Of a stretch of DNA of 12,462 nt, positions 7,050-12,462 are shown piece after piece. Positions within the stretch are counted from its first letter, which is position 1, and every line of letters starts with the position of its first letter. Source of the stretch: Bacteroidales bacterium UBA3684 (lineage in GTDB: Bacteria > Bacteroidota > Bacteroidia > Bacteroidales > P3); contig DFIZ01000082.1 in NCBI GenBank assembly GCA_002372855.1, positions 1 through 12,462 on the forward strand, written 5' to 3'. A program made the translations under genes and the position numbers. Below the pieces are notes generated by a model. The model was not told the origin of the DNA. It saw only the letters and a list, made by a program, of their open reading frames with translations, and did not search any database.

Positions 7050-7982
7050 ATGCACAACGAGCAGGACATAGTCTATATGCGCCGCTGCCTGCAGCTGGCT
7101 GCCAACGGATTGGGACGTGTGAGACCCAACCCGATGGTGGGCTGCGTGGTGTTGAAGGACGGCCGCATCGTCAGCGAGGGCTACCACCAGTACTACGGTG
7201 GCTACCACGCCGAGCGCAACGCCCTGCTGCGCCCGCTGCCGCCGGAGGTGTTCCGCGGTGCCACGCTCTATGTCAACCTCGAGCCCTGTTCGCACTATGG
7301 CAAGACGCCCCCCTGCGCCGACCTGGTTGTGGAGCGCGGCATCCGCCGTGTGGTGTGCTGCAACGACGACCCCAACCCCCTCGTCGCCGGCAACGGCTTC
7401 CGCAAACTGGAGGAGGCGGGCATCGAGGTGGAACGCCATGTGCTGGAGGCCGAGGGGCGCGAGCTGAACCGCCGTTTTTTCACCTTCATGGAACAGCGTC
7501 GCCCCTACGTCATACTGAAGTGGGCACAGAGCGCCGACGGCTTCCTGGCGCCCTCCGATCCGTCGCAGCCCTACTGGCTCAGCACCCCGGAGCAGAACCG
7601 CCTCAACCACCGCTGGCGCACCGAGGAGGCCGCCATCCTGGTGGGCAGCGAGACCTACCTGCGCGACCATCCTTCGCTCACGGCACGCCATTTCCTCGGC
7701 CCGCAGCCGCAACCCGTGGTGCTCGACCGCCGCGGCCGCCTCGACGATGTGCCCAGCCAGTGGCTCCACCTGCGCACCCGGACCGTCGAGGAGACCCTCG
7801 CCTCGCTCTACGAAAAGAAAATCCAGTCCGTCATCGTCGAAGGCGGACGCCAGATACTGGATGCCTTCATCGCCAGCGGCCTCTACGACGAGGTGCGCAT
7901 CCTCCGCAGTCCGCAGCGCCTGGGCGCCGGACTCGCAGCTCCAGCCATTCCGCCATCGGAACGGCTGACAATCATCGATTAG
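7050..7982 (+). CDS. ribD: Bifunctional riboflavin biosynthesis protein RibD
   Basis: This enzyme carries out two successive cytosolic steps of riboflavin synthesis: deamination of the diaminopyrimidine intermediate from GTP, then NADPH-dependent reduction of its ribosyl side chain. The 310 residues split into a deaminase domain (about 1-145) and a reductase domain (about 150-310). Deaminase zinc-site residues are H53 and E55 in YHAERN, C80 in LEPCSHYGKTPPC and C89. The reductase part has VILKWAQSADG (about 154-164), LVGSETYLRDHPSLT and VEGGRQILDAFI. The C-terminus is slightly short but complete. The ATG at 7050 starts MHNEQDIVYMRRC, the normal family beginning; an upstream start at 6960 would add residues encoded by promoter and repeat-like sequence. 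No other rib gene is adjacent and no FMN riboswitch is seen. Its TAG stop overlaps the convergent methyltransferase stop by 4 bp. Confidence 0.95.
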   Translation: MHNEQDIVYMRRCLQLAANGLGRVRPNPMVGCVVLKDGRIVSEGYHQYYGGYHAERNALLRPLPPEVFRGATLYVNLEPCSHYGKTPPCADLVVERGIRRVVCCNDDPNPLVAGNGFRKLEEAGIEVERHVLEAEGRELNRRFFTFMEQRRPYVILKWAQSADGFLAPSDPSQPYWLSTPEQNRLNHRWRTEEAAILVGSETYLRDHPSLTARHFLGPQPQPVVLDRRGRLDDVPSQWLHLRTRTVEETLASLYEKKIQSVIVEGGRQILDAFIASGLYDEVRILRSPQRLGAGLAAPAIPPSERLTIID

Positions 7983-9244
7983 TTAATTCTTTCTGCCACA
8001 AAGGCGCATGGGCGCGTGCCCAAGGTGGTGGCGATGACGAAGAGGTCGCCGCCCTCCTTCAGTCCCAGCTGCTTCTGCAGTTCGGCAGCGGACATGGGGT
8101 AGTTGCGCGTGACCACATGCGCTCTCCCGTCGGGAATCCTCTTCTGCACCTCTTTGCGGGTGGGCTTGATTTCCGCAAGGACGCTGAAGATGCGGCCAGG
8201 GAAGCGCAGGATGAGGCTGTCGCTTGTGTAGAGATGTGTGTTGCGCGACAGCTTTTCCACCTCCATCTGCTGGCTCAGCATCTTGAAAGGCCCGGCTTTC
8301 ATCAGCGCGGCATTGGGCTCGTAGAGGTATTTCTTCATCTTGCTGGCATAGGTGGCCTGGGCCCGGGCCTCGTCTTCGCGAGTGAAGGCAAATGTGTCCA
8401 CCTCGCCATGATGCAGGTGGTCGCAATGGATAAAGGGCTCGCCGTCGGCCCTTCCGCAAAGGAACAGCACCTCCTTGCACTCGCCTTGGACGGCTATGAC
8501 ATAGATGTCGCTGATGTCGCGCAGTTGCGAAGCTGCCAACGAGATGTCGATCATCGGCGATGCCTTCACCATAATCTCTTTCCCTTCGGACAGCAACAGT
8601 TCCTGATGCGCCAATATGTCGGGCGTGCAATCCTCGAAGGCCGCGACCTTGCGCCCCTGCTTGTCGCGACGGGCGGGGTCGACAAATATCAGGTCGAAGC
8701 GCCTGTCCTGTTTCTCGAGCCACTTCAGGCTGTCGCCACAATGGACGTGGACATTGCTTAGCCCCAGGGCCTTTGCGTTGCTTCTGGCCAGCTCGCAGAG
8801 CTCAGGGTCCTGCTCCACATAGTCCACTTCGACCTCCATGGGCTCTTCCGCCTTCCATCCGGCCAGGGCGAATGTGTCGATTCCCATACCGCCCGTCAGG
8901 TCGGCGATGCGGAACGGCCGGCCCTCCTCTTGGCCGTGCAGCTGGAGGAAGTATAACCGCGGATGGCAGATGTCGGCTTTGCGCAAGGCCGTAATCTCCG
9001 ACGAGGCCTGCTCGCGGTTCAGCCGCGGAGGGTAGAGGAACGCCTCGCACTCCAGCAGCGACGGCCACTTCTCCCGTGCCGTCCGCCGCCCCTCTATCTG
9101 CTGCACCGCCGCAGCCATATCAACACCAGGATACCGCCCGGCACTCAGCAGCAACCGCGCGGTATCCTCGTTTTCGTGATCTCTGGCGAATGTGGTTATC
9201 TCCCGCTCCGCGAAATCATATCTCCCGCCTTCGGCGTAATCCAT
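7979..9244 (-). CDS. Class I SAM-dependent methyltransferase, PG_1098/THUMP-like family
   Basis: This protein resembles the Bacteroidetes PG_1098 family of predicted RNA or protein methyltransferases; the real substrate is unknown. In its 421 residues, a helical N-terminal region (about 17-105, containing AGRYPGVDM) precedes a Rossmann-fold methyltransferase domain. That domain has motif I DLTGGMGID at 115-123, an acidic VEQDPE at about 143-148, GDSLKWL at about 170-176 and DPARR at 189-193. A central ferredoxin-like part and a C-terminal THUMP-like domain (about 345-421) follow. The first 16 residues, MDYAEGGRYDFAEREI, are encoded by a repeat arm that also flanks the next gene upstream, so the original N-terminus appears replaced. 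No other in-frame ATG is available until M43. The gene is the last of the minus-strand run, 12 bp after the GxxExxY gene. Confidence 0.88.
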   Translation of the reverse strand: MDYAEGGRYDFAEREITTFARDHENEDTARLLLSAGRYPGVDMAAAVQQIEGRRTAREKWPSLLECEAFLYPPRLNREQASSEITALRKADICHPRLYFLQLHGQEEGRPFRIADLTGGMGIDTFALAGWKAEEPMEVEVDYVEQDPELCELARSNAKALGLSNVHVHCGDSLKWLEKQDRRFDLIFVDPARRDKQGRKVAAFEDCTPDILAHQELLLSEGKEIMVKASPMIDISLAASQLRDISDIYVIAVQGECKEVLFLCGRADGEPFIHCDHLHHGEVDTFAFTREDEARAQATYASKMKKYLYEPNAALMKAGPFKMLSQQMEVEKLSRNTHLYTSDSLILRFPGRIFSVLAEIKPTRKEVQKRIPDGRAHVVTRNYPMSAAELQKQLGLKEGGDLFVIATTLGTRPCAFVAERIN

Positions 9245-9260
9245 AAATCTATAATTCTAT
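9198..9260 (+). repeat. Left inverted-repeat arm of the GxxExxY cassette
   Basis: On the plus strand this arm carries ATCTCCCGC at 9198-9206 and again at 9220-9228, exactly 22 bp apart. The second copy extends into the palindrome-like CGCCTTCGGCG. AAATCTATAA follows at 9245-9254. The same order and the same 22-bp spacing occur inverted at 9656-9721. The arm overlaps the first 16 codons of the methyltransferase and includes the stop codon of the GxxExxY gene (9257-9259). Confidence 0.75.
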
Positions 9261-9655
9261 TGATGAAAATCGTAATTTTTAATCTTGACCATTCCCTTGA
9301 CGAAATCTTCTGCTCCAAAATTAATTAGCCATCCTTCGGGTCTGTTCAGTAGTTTCAAATATGTGCGCAGTTGTTTGAAGTGTACTTTCTTTAATTCCTC
9401 GACGGATTTTAGCTCAATAATGACGGTGTCTTCTACGAGCAGGTCAATCCGTAAGTCATTCCCCACCAACTCGCCTTTGTAGACTATGTTGACAGGAATC
9501 TGGGAAACCACATCGATTTCACGGAGCTTGAACTCGTGTATAAGCGCTTTTTCATATACCGATTCCAGCAGTCCTGGCCCCAGTTCGTTGTATACGTCCA
9601 TCGCGGCGCCCCGTATCTCATACGAAAGCTCCTTCAAACAATCCAAGTGCATCAT
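9257..9655 (-). CDS. GxxExxY protein (PD-(D/E)XK-like nuclease fold)
   Basis: This is a member of the GxxExxY family (PF13366), related to PD-(D/E)XK nucleases; no function is established. Its 132 residues match the usual family length. The name-giving motif is GLLESVY with G28, E31 and Y34. A nuclease-like acidic core follows: D71 in RIDLLVED, then E81-L-K83 in IIELKS, with Q95 further on. These residues are compatible with a metal-dependent active site but do not prove activity. The gene is visibly poorer in G and C than its neighbours, suggesting recent transfer. It sits between inverted repeat arms: its upstream leader is the tail of the right arm and its TAG stop is in the left arm. ATG is at 9655, with a second ATG at 9652. 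Confidence 0.88.
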   Translation of the reverse strand: MMHLDCLKELSYEIRGAAMDVYNELGPGLLESVYEKALIHEFKLREIDVVSQIPVNIVYKGELVGNDLRIDLLVEDTVIIELKSVEELKKVHFKQLRTYLKLLNRPEGWLINFGAEDFVKGMVKIKNYDFHQ

Positions 9656-9721
9656 ATCCTATAAATTAGATTTATAGATTTCCGCCGCAGGCGGGAGATT
9701 AATAATCCACAAGCGGGAGAA
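9656..9721 (-). repeat. Right inverted-repeat arm of the GxxExxY cassette
   Basis: Read on the minus strand it carries TTCTCCCGC (9721-9713) and ATCTCCCGC (9699-9691), 22 bp apart. The palindrome CCGCCTGCGGCGG and AAATCTATAA (9681-9672) follow. It aligns with the left arm at 16 of 17 bases across the CTCCCGCC palindrome block and at all 10 bases of AAATCTATAA. It differs by a 7-bp gap between those blocks. It fills almost the whole gap between the nucleotidyltransferase and GxxExxY genes and forms the latter's leader. Confidence 0.75.
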
Positions 9722-9731
9722 ATGAGAAAAA

Positions 9732-10622
9732 TCAATACACCCCTTCGGCGTGCAGGCGGGCCAGCCGCTCGACGACCATCGGGCGGTCCTCCTTGTAGGT
9801 GACGCCGAACCACTGCGCCGTGGTCTTCAGCACCGTCATGGTGGCCGTGCCGTTGTGGATGAAGGTGTTGACGGCGAAGGGAATGTAGTATTCGCTCTTC
9901 ATCTCCGTGCCGTGCTCTTTCAGGAAGTCCACGAACAGCTTCTCGCTCTTGGCGAAGTAGTCGGGCGTGAAGCCGAAGAGGTTCATGCTCACCGTGGCGT
10001 CGGCGGCCAGCGGGTGCATGCTGCCGTCGGCGTCCTTGTACTCGATGCCGTTGGCCGTGCGGCCTATGGAGGTGCGCTCCGTCATGCCCACGAGCAGCCC
10101 GTTGGCGTCGGTCTCGCACACGCCGCGGCTCACCGTGCCGTTCTCGCTCAGCGTGTTCTCCAGGCGGTAGCCCACCATGCAGTATTTGCCTTCCGTACCG
10201 GCGAGGGTCTCCAGGTGGCGTGCCATCACCTCGAAAGCGTCGCGACCGTAGAAGTCGTCGGCATTGATGATGGCGAAGGGCTCGTGGATGACATCCTTGG
10301 CCATGAGGATGGCGTGGTTGGTGCCCCAGGGTTTCTCGCGGCCTTCGGGCACACTGAAGCCCGCGGGCAGCTTGTCGAGCTCCTGGAAGACATACTCCAC
10401 CTCGATGCGATGGCCGAAGTGGTCGGCGTTGATGTGCTTCTTGAACTCCTCCTCGAACGAGTGGCGGATGACGAAGACCACCTTGCCGAAGCCCGCGCGG
10501 ATGGCGTCCTCGATGCTGTAGTCCATGATGATTTCGCCGTGGGGGCCCACGCCGTCCATCTGTTTCAGTCCACCATAGCGGCTACCCATGCCGGCAGCCA
10601 GAACAAGTAATGTAGGTTTCAT
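9732..10622 (-). CDS. Nucleotidyltransferase family protein (sugar-phosphate NTP transferase type)
   Basis: This cytosolic enzyme belongs to the NTP_transferase (GT-A fold) group, which joins a nucleotide to a sugar phosphate to make an activated sugar. It has 296 residues from the ATG at 10622. The N-terminal signature LAAGMGSRYGGLKQ is at residues 8-21, with the nucleotide-binding G-x-G-x-R core. The metal/nucleotide motif NADDFYGRDAF is at 120-130. EKPWGTNHAI at about 96-105 lies where the family contacts the nucleotide base. The exact sugar and nucleotide cannot be read from the sequence; it is not a clear RfbA or GalU. A TTG at 10628 could extend the frame by two residues, but MKPTLLVLAAG is the natural start. 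It lies 49 bp downstream of tadA and 76 bp upstream of the GxxExxY gene. Confidence 0.88.
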   Translation of the reverse strand: MKPTLLVLAAGMGSRYGGLKQMDGVGPHGEIIMDYSIEDAIRAGFGKVVFVIRHSFEEEFKKHINADHFGHRIEVEYVFQELDKLPAGFSVPEGREKPWGTNHAILMAKDVIHEPFAIINADDFYGRDAFEVMARHLETLAGTEGKYCMVGYRLENTLSENGTVSRGVCETDANGLLVGMTERTSIGRTANGIEYKDADGSMHPLAADATVSMNLFGFTPDYFAKSEKLFVDFLKEHGTEMKSEYYIPFAVNTFIHNGTATMTVLKTTAQWFGVTYKEDRPMVVERLARLHAEGVY

Positions 10623-10636
10623 AATCAATCGGTTTT

Positions 10637-10664
10637 ATCTATAAATATCTATAAAATCTATACG
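10637..10664. repeat. Short tandem ATCTATAAA repeat in the tadA-nucleotidyltransferase gap
   Basis: Three adjacent units are present: ATCTATAAAT (10637-10646), ATCTATAAA (10647-10655) and ATCTATACG (10656-10664). They fill most of the 49-bp gap and form the AT-rich leader of the nucleotidyltransferase. The unit closely resembles the AAATCTATAA tails of the two GxxExxY-flanking arms. Confidence 0.5.
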
Positions 10665-10671
10665 TTTCTAT

Positions 10672-11118
10672 CTATCTCTTCCTCTTGAAAAACTCCTTCA
10701 CCAGCGCCAGGCATTCCTCGCCCCTCACGCCCGCCGTCACCTCCGTCTTGGGGTGCAGCATGGTGCGTCCCAGGCGTTCGAAGCCGCGCTTCTCGTCCGG
10801 TGCGCCGTAGACTATCCTTGCCAGCTGGCTCCATCCCAGTGCTCCGGCGCACATCGTGCAGGGCTCCAGGGTGACATATAGCGTGCACCCCGTCAGGTAC
10901 TTCGCCCCCAGGTGCTCCGCCGCCGCCGTGATGGCCAGCATCTCGGCGTGGGCCGTCACGTCGTGCAGCAGCTCCGTCTGGTTGTGCGTGCGGGCAATGA
11001 TGCTGTCGCCCGCCACCACCACGGCGCCCACCGGTATCTCCCCTTCGGCCTCGGCCTTGCGGGCCTCCCGCAGGGCTTCGCCCATGAAGTATTCGTCGTC
11101 AGGTTGCAGTATTCCCAT
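10672..11118 (-). CDS. tadA: tRNA adenosine(34) deaminase TadA
   Basis: TadA converts adenosine to inosine at the wobble position of tRNA-Arg(ACG), an essential step in decoding. The protein has 148 residues, a normal length. The zinc-dependent deaminase signature is intact: H57-A58-E59 in TAHAEM, with zinc ligand H57 and catalytic E59, and PCTMCAGA with C87 and C90. EIPVGAVVV (about 27-35) and the C-terminal ECLALVKEFFKRKR helix also fit the family, and the rest of the domain matches TadA rather than guanine or cytosine deaminases. The ATG at 11118 overlaps the stop of the upstream exported-protein gene by one base (TGATG), which suggests translational coupling. The downstream nucleotidyltransferase starts 49 bp after the stop. 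Confidence 0.95.
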   Translation of the reverse strand: MGILQPDDEYFMGEALREARKAEAEGEIPVGAVVVAGDSIIARTHNQTELLHDVTAHAEMLAITAAAEHLGAKYLTGCTLYVTLEPCTMCAGALGWSQLARIVYGAPDEKRGFERLGRTMLHPKTEVTAGVRGEECLALVKEFFKRKR

Positions 11119-11870
11119 CAGTCGTGCTCAAAAAAGGTTGTGTCCAGGGGTTCGAAATGGTAGCTTGTGCGCATGATGGTTAACACCCCGTCGCGCATGA
11201 AGCTCTCCAGCGAGGGCAGCATGCCCGACGTCAGGGGCTGGTATTCGTGTTCGCTCTTCCACTCGATGTGCGAGGGGCTGATCTCCTTGGAGCCGTCGAA
11301 CAGCTCTTCGGTCTCGAAGATGAGGGTCAGCAACCCGCTCCCGGGCTCGAACATATAGTAGCGCGTGTACCAATCCGGACGGGCCACTTTCACCACCTGC
11401 AGCTCCACGCCCTTCAGCTCCGTGGTGCCGTTCCAGCTCAGCTTGGCACCCATCTCGCGCCAGCGGTACAGCGGCCCGCGGAAGTCGTAGGCCTGCAGCT
11501 TGTAGTGGAAGGTCTCTTTCGATATGCTCTCCCAGTCCTCGTCGCGCGGGTAGTAGGTCCTGAAGCGGTCCTTGCCGTTGCTGGTCAGGCCGAAGTTGAG
11601 CTTCTTGTCGATCCACACCTCGATGCGGTGCTTCTCGCCTGCGGCATACCAGCGCCGCATCCAGATGGTGTCCTTGCTGTCGAGGTTGGTGGTGATGGCG
11701 GTCTCCATCACCAGCAGGCTGTCCTTCGGCAGGCCGTCGATGTTGAGCATCTCCACGTATCGGTCCACCACCGTCCGGGCCGTGTCGTCGCGTGTATACT
11801 GGTGGTTCTGGGCCATCAGGACTGTCGGCAGCAACGCCAGCAGCGCCACGATTGTTCTTTTCTTTTTCAT
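11118..11870 (-). CDS. Exported protein of unknown family, possibly LolA-like
   Basis: No family is firmly recognised. The 250-residue product begins with a classical signal peptide: basic MKKKR, a hydrophobic stretch to about residue 18, and a likely cut after MA at residue 20. It has no lipobox, so it is probably periplasmic or surface-exposed. The mature part is rich in aromatic and alternating polar-hydrophobic stretches (WYAAGEKHRIEVWID, KGVELQVVKV, WYTRYYMFEP), which suggests a mainly beta structure. This pattern is reminiscent of LolA-like lipoprotein carriers, but that link is a guess. It follows the DUF4292-like lipoprotein gene by 25 bp and overlaps tadA by one base, so it is likely co-transcribed with both. 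Two exported proteins side by side suggest a shared envelope role. Confidence 0.8.
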   Translation of the reverse strand: MKKKRTIVALLALLPTVLMAQNHQYTRDDTARTVVDRYVEMLNIDGLPKDSLLVMETAITTNLDSKDTIWMRRWYAAGEKHRIEVWIDKKLNFGLTSNGKDRFRTYYPRDEDWESISKETFHYKLQAYDFRGPLYRWREMGAKLSWNGTTELKGVELQVVKVARPDWYTRYYMFEPGSGLLTLIFETEELFDGSKEISPSHIEWKSEHEYQPLTSGMLPSLESFMRDGVLTIMRTSYHFEPLDTTFFEHD

Positions 11871-11895
11871 TTCCCTTTATGCTTTTGTGTTGAAA

Positions 11896-12390
11896 CTACT
11901 TGTTGAAGGGGAAGGTCAGCTTGTCGACCTTCTCGCGGCGGGTGATTTTCAGGTTCACCGTGTAGCCCATCTCTTTGCCCAGGGCGGCAATGCGCTGCTC
12001 GGCGTCGGCGCTGGCCAGTATCTCCTCCAGGTCGCCGAAGGTTATGCGGCGTCCCGTCAGCCGCTCCACGTCGCGGTAGTCGCCGTCCTGCGTGAGGCCC
12101 ATCATGGGCACGCGCACCCACACCGAGTCCGGCGTGGCCATGGCGCGGCCGAGCTCGATAAGCTTGCTCACACTGCACCAGATAACCTTCCCGCGTTCCA
12201 TCCTCACCTGTCCGCTGACGCTCATGCCTTCCACAATGCCGTTGAAGGTCATCACGGTGTAGTCGTGCACCACGGGTGTCGCCACCGGCGTCGGCGCCGC
12301 TGCCGGGCGTGTGCTGCGGCAGCCCGTAGCCACCAGGGCCATCAGCCCCAGCCCCATCACTATTGCTATATGTCTTCTGTTCATATTCAT
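11896..12390 (-). CDS. DUF4292-like lipoprotein, short form
   Basis: This is a predicted envelope lipoprotein of 164 residues. A hydrophobic N-terminal segment ends at C24 (VATGC), a plausible though weak lipobox, and a proline/alanine-rich linker follows. The domain after it (GIVEGMSVSGQVRMERGKV, WCSVSKLIELGRAMATPDSV, then RITFGDLEEIL) resembles the N-terminal part of DUF4292 proteins, which are common in Bacteroidota and probably beta-rich. Typical members run to well over 200 residues, so this one appears short in its middle to C-terminal part, although it ends with the usual LTFPF-like strand. A GTG start at 12420 would add 10 residues encoded by low-complexity repeat, so the ATG at 12390 is preferred; 12384 is also possible. 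It is the first visible gene of the minus-strand run. Its function is unknown. Confidence 0.7.
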   Translation of the reverse strand: MNMNRRHIAIVMGLGLMALVATGCRSTRPAAAPTPVATPVVHDYTVMTFNGIVEGMSVSGQVRMERGKVIWCSVSKLIELGRAMATPDSVWVRVPMMGLTQDGDYRDVERLTGRRITFGDLEEILASADAEQRIAALGKEMGYTVNLKITRREKVDKLTFPFNK

Positions 12391-12405
12391 AAAACCTAAA
12401 AAAAA

Positions 12406-12454
12406 CTCATCACTCCTCACTCCTCACTCATCACTCATCACTCATCACTCCTCA
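12406..12454. repeat. Heptanucleotide tandem repeat, seven units
   Basis: Seven units of CTCATCA or CTCCTCA run in tandem without interruption from 12406 to 12454, continue into a degenerate tail to the window edge, and are preceded by a run of eight A (12398-12405). The units differ only at the fourth base. The array lies 16 to 64 bp upstream of the lipoprotein start, where promoter or leader sequence would be expected. No TAnnTTTG element is visible in it. It may extend beyond the window. Confidence 0.85.
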
Positions 12455-12462
12455 CTTCCTCC

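Larger units (their letters stand above)
9198..9721. mobile_element. Candidate repeat-bounded cassette carrying a GxxExxY gene
   Basis: A single AT-richer gene is enclosed by two imperfect inverted arms of about 60 bp within an otherwise GC-rich gene run. The arms agree in element order and internal spacing, which is hard to explain by chance. No transposase and no clear target-site duplication are seen. The PD-(D/E)XK-like fold of the enclosed protein would allow a nuclease role, but mobility is only an inference. Alternatives are a decayed element or two independent insertions of a REP-like repeat. Confidence 0.35.

Noticed and set aside
6929..8761. Plus-strand frame of about 610 codons spanning ribD and the methyltransferase
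   Set aside because: It runs out of frame through ribD and antisense through the methyltransferase. Its translation is P/R/H-rich with no family features.
9198..9721. CRISPR array or classical insertion sequence
   Set aside because: Repeats occur as two inverted arms rather than many direct copies with spacers. There is no transposase gene and no visible target-site duplication.

Overview
The window looks like chromosomal DNA from a high-GC member of the Bacteroidota, most likely Bacteroidales. Three things suggest this. Several genes are preceded by the Bacteroidetes -7 promoter element TAnnTTTG. The gene families include a PG_1098-type methyltransferase, a GxxExxY protein and a DUF4292-like lipoprotein, all common in this phylum. 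Most gene starts lack a clear Shine-Dalgarno sequence. The genus cannot be named from the sequence alone.

Layout, left to right. A G-rich tract (about 29-89) and a promoter precede an NptA-type Na+/phosphate transporter gene (174-1913, +). Its stop overlaps by 4 bp the stop of a convergent YqhD/BdhA-like iron-type alcohol dehydrogenase (1910-3088, -). A divergent intergenic region (3089-3381) carries a well-formed promoter for the dehydrogenase and a weaker one for a B12-dependent class II ribonucleotide reductase, nrdJ (3382-5952, +). nrdJ ends at a strong hairpin terminator. On the other side of the hairpin lies a convergent diacylglycerol/lipid kinase gene (6017-6925, -). A short gap then leads to ribD (7050-7982, +).

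From 7979 to the right edge all genes are on the minus strand and closely spaced, so they may form one transcription unit. In transcription order they are: a short DUF4292-like lipoprotein, an exported protein of unknown family, tRNA adenosine deaminase tadA, a sugar-phosphate-type nucleotidyltransferase, a GxxExxY nuclease-fold protein, and a THUMP-like SAM methyltransferase. The methyltransferase converges on ribD with another 4-bp stop overlap. The genes serve mostly separate housekeeping roles: phosphate uptake, aldehyde/alcohol redox chemistry, dNTP synthesis, lipid phosphorylation, riboflavin synthesis and tRNA editing. They do not make up one pathway.

The most unusual structure is at 9198-9721. 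The AT-richer GxxExxY gene sits between two imperfect inverted arms of about 60 bp. Each arm carries two copies of ATCTCCCGC (one base differs in one copy) spaced exactly 22 bp apart, then a small GC palindrome, then AAATCTATAA. The left arm supplies the start codon and about 16 N-terminal codons of the neighbouring methyltransferase. This looks like a small repeat-bounded cassette that entered the operon. Whether it is mobile cannot be decided from one window.
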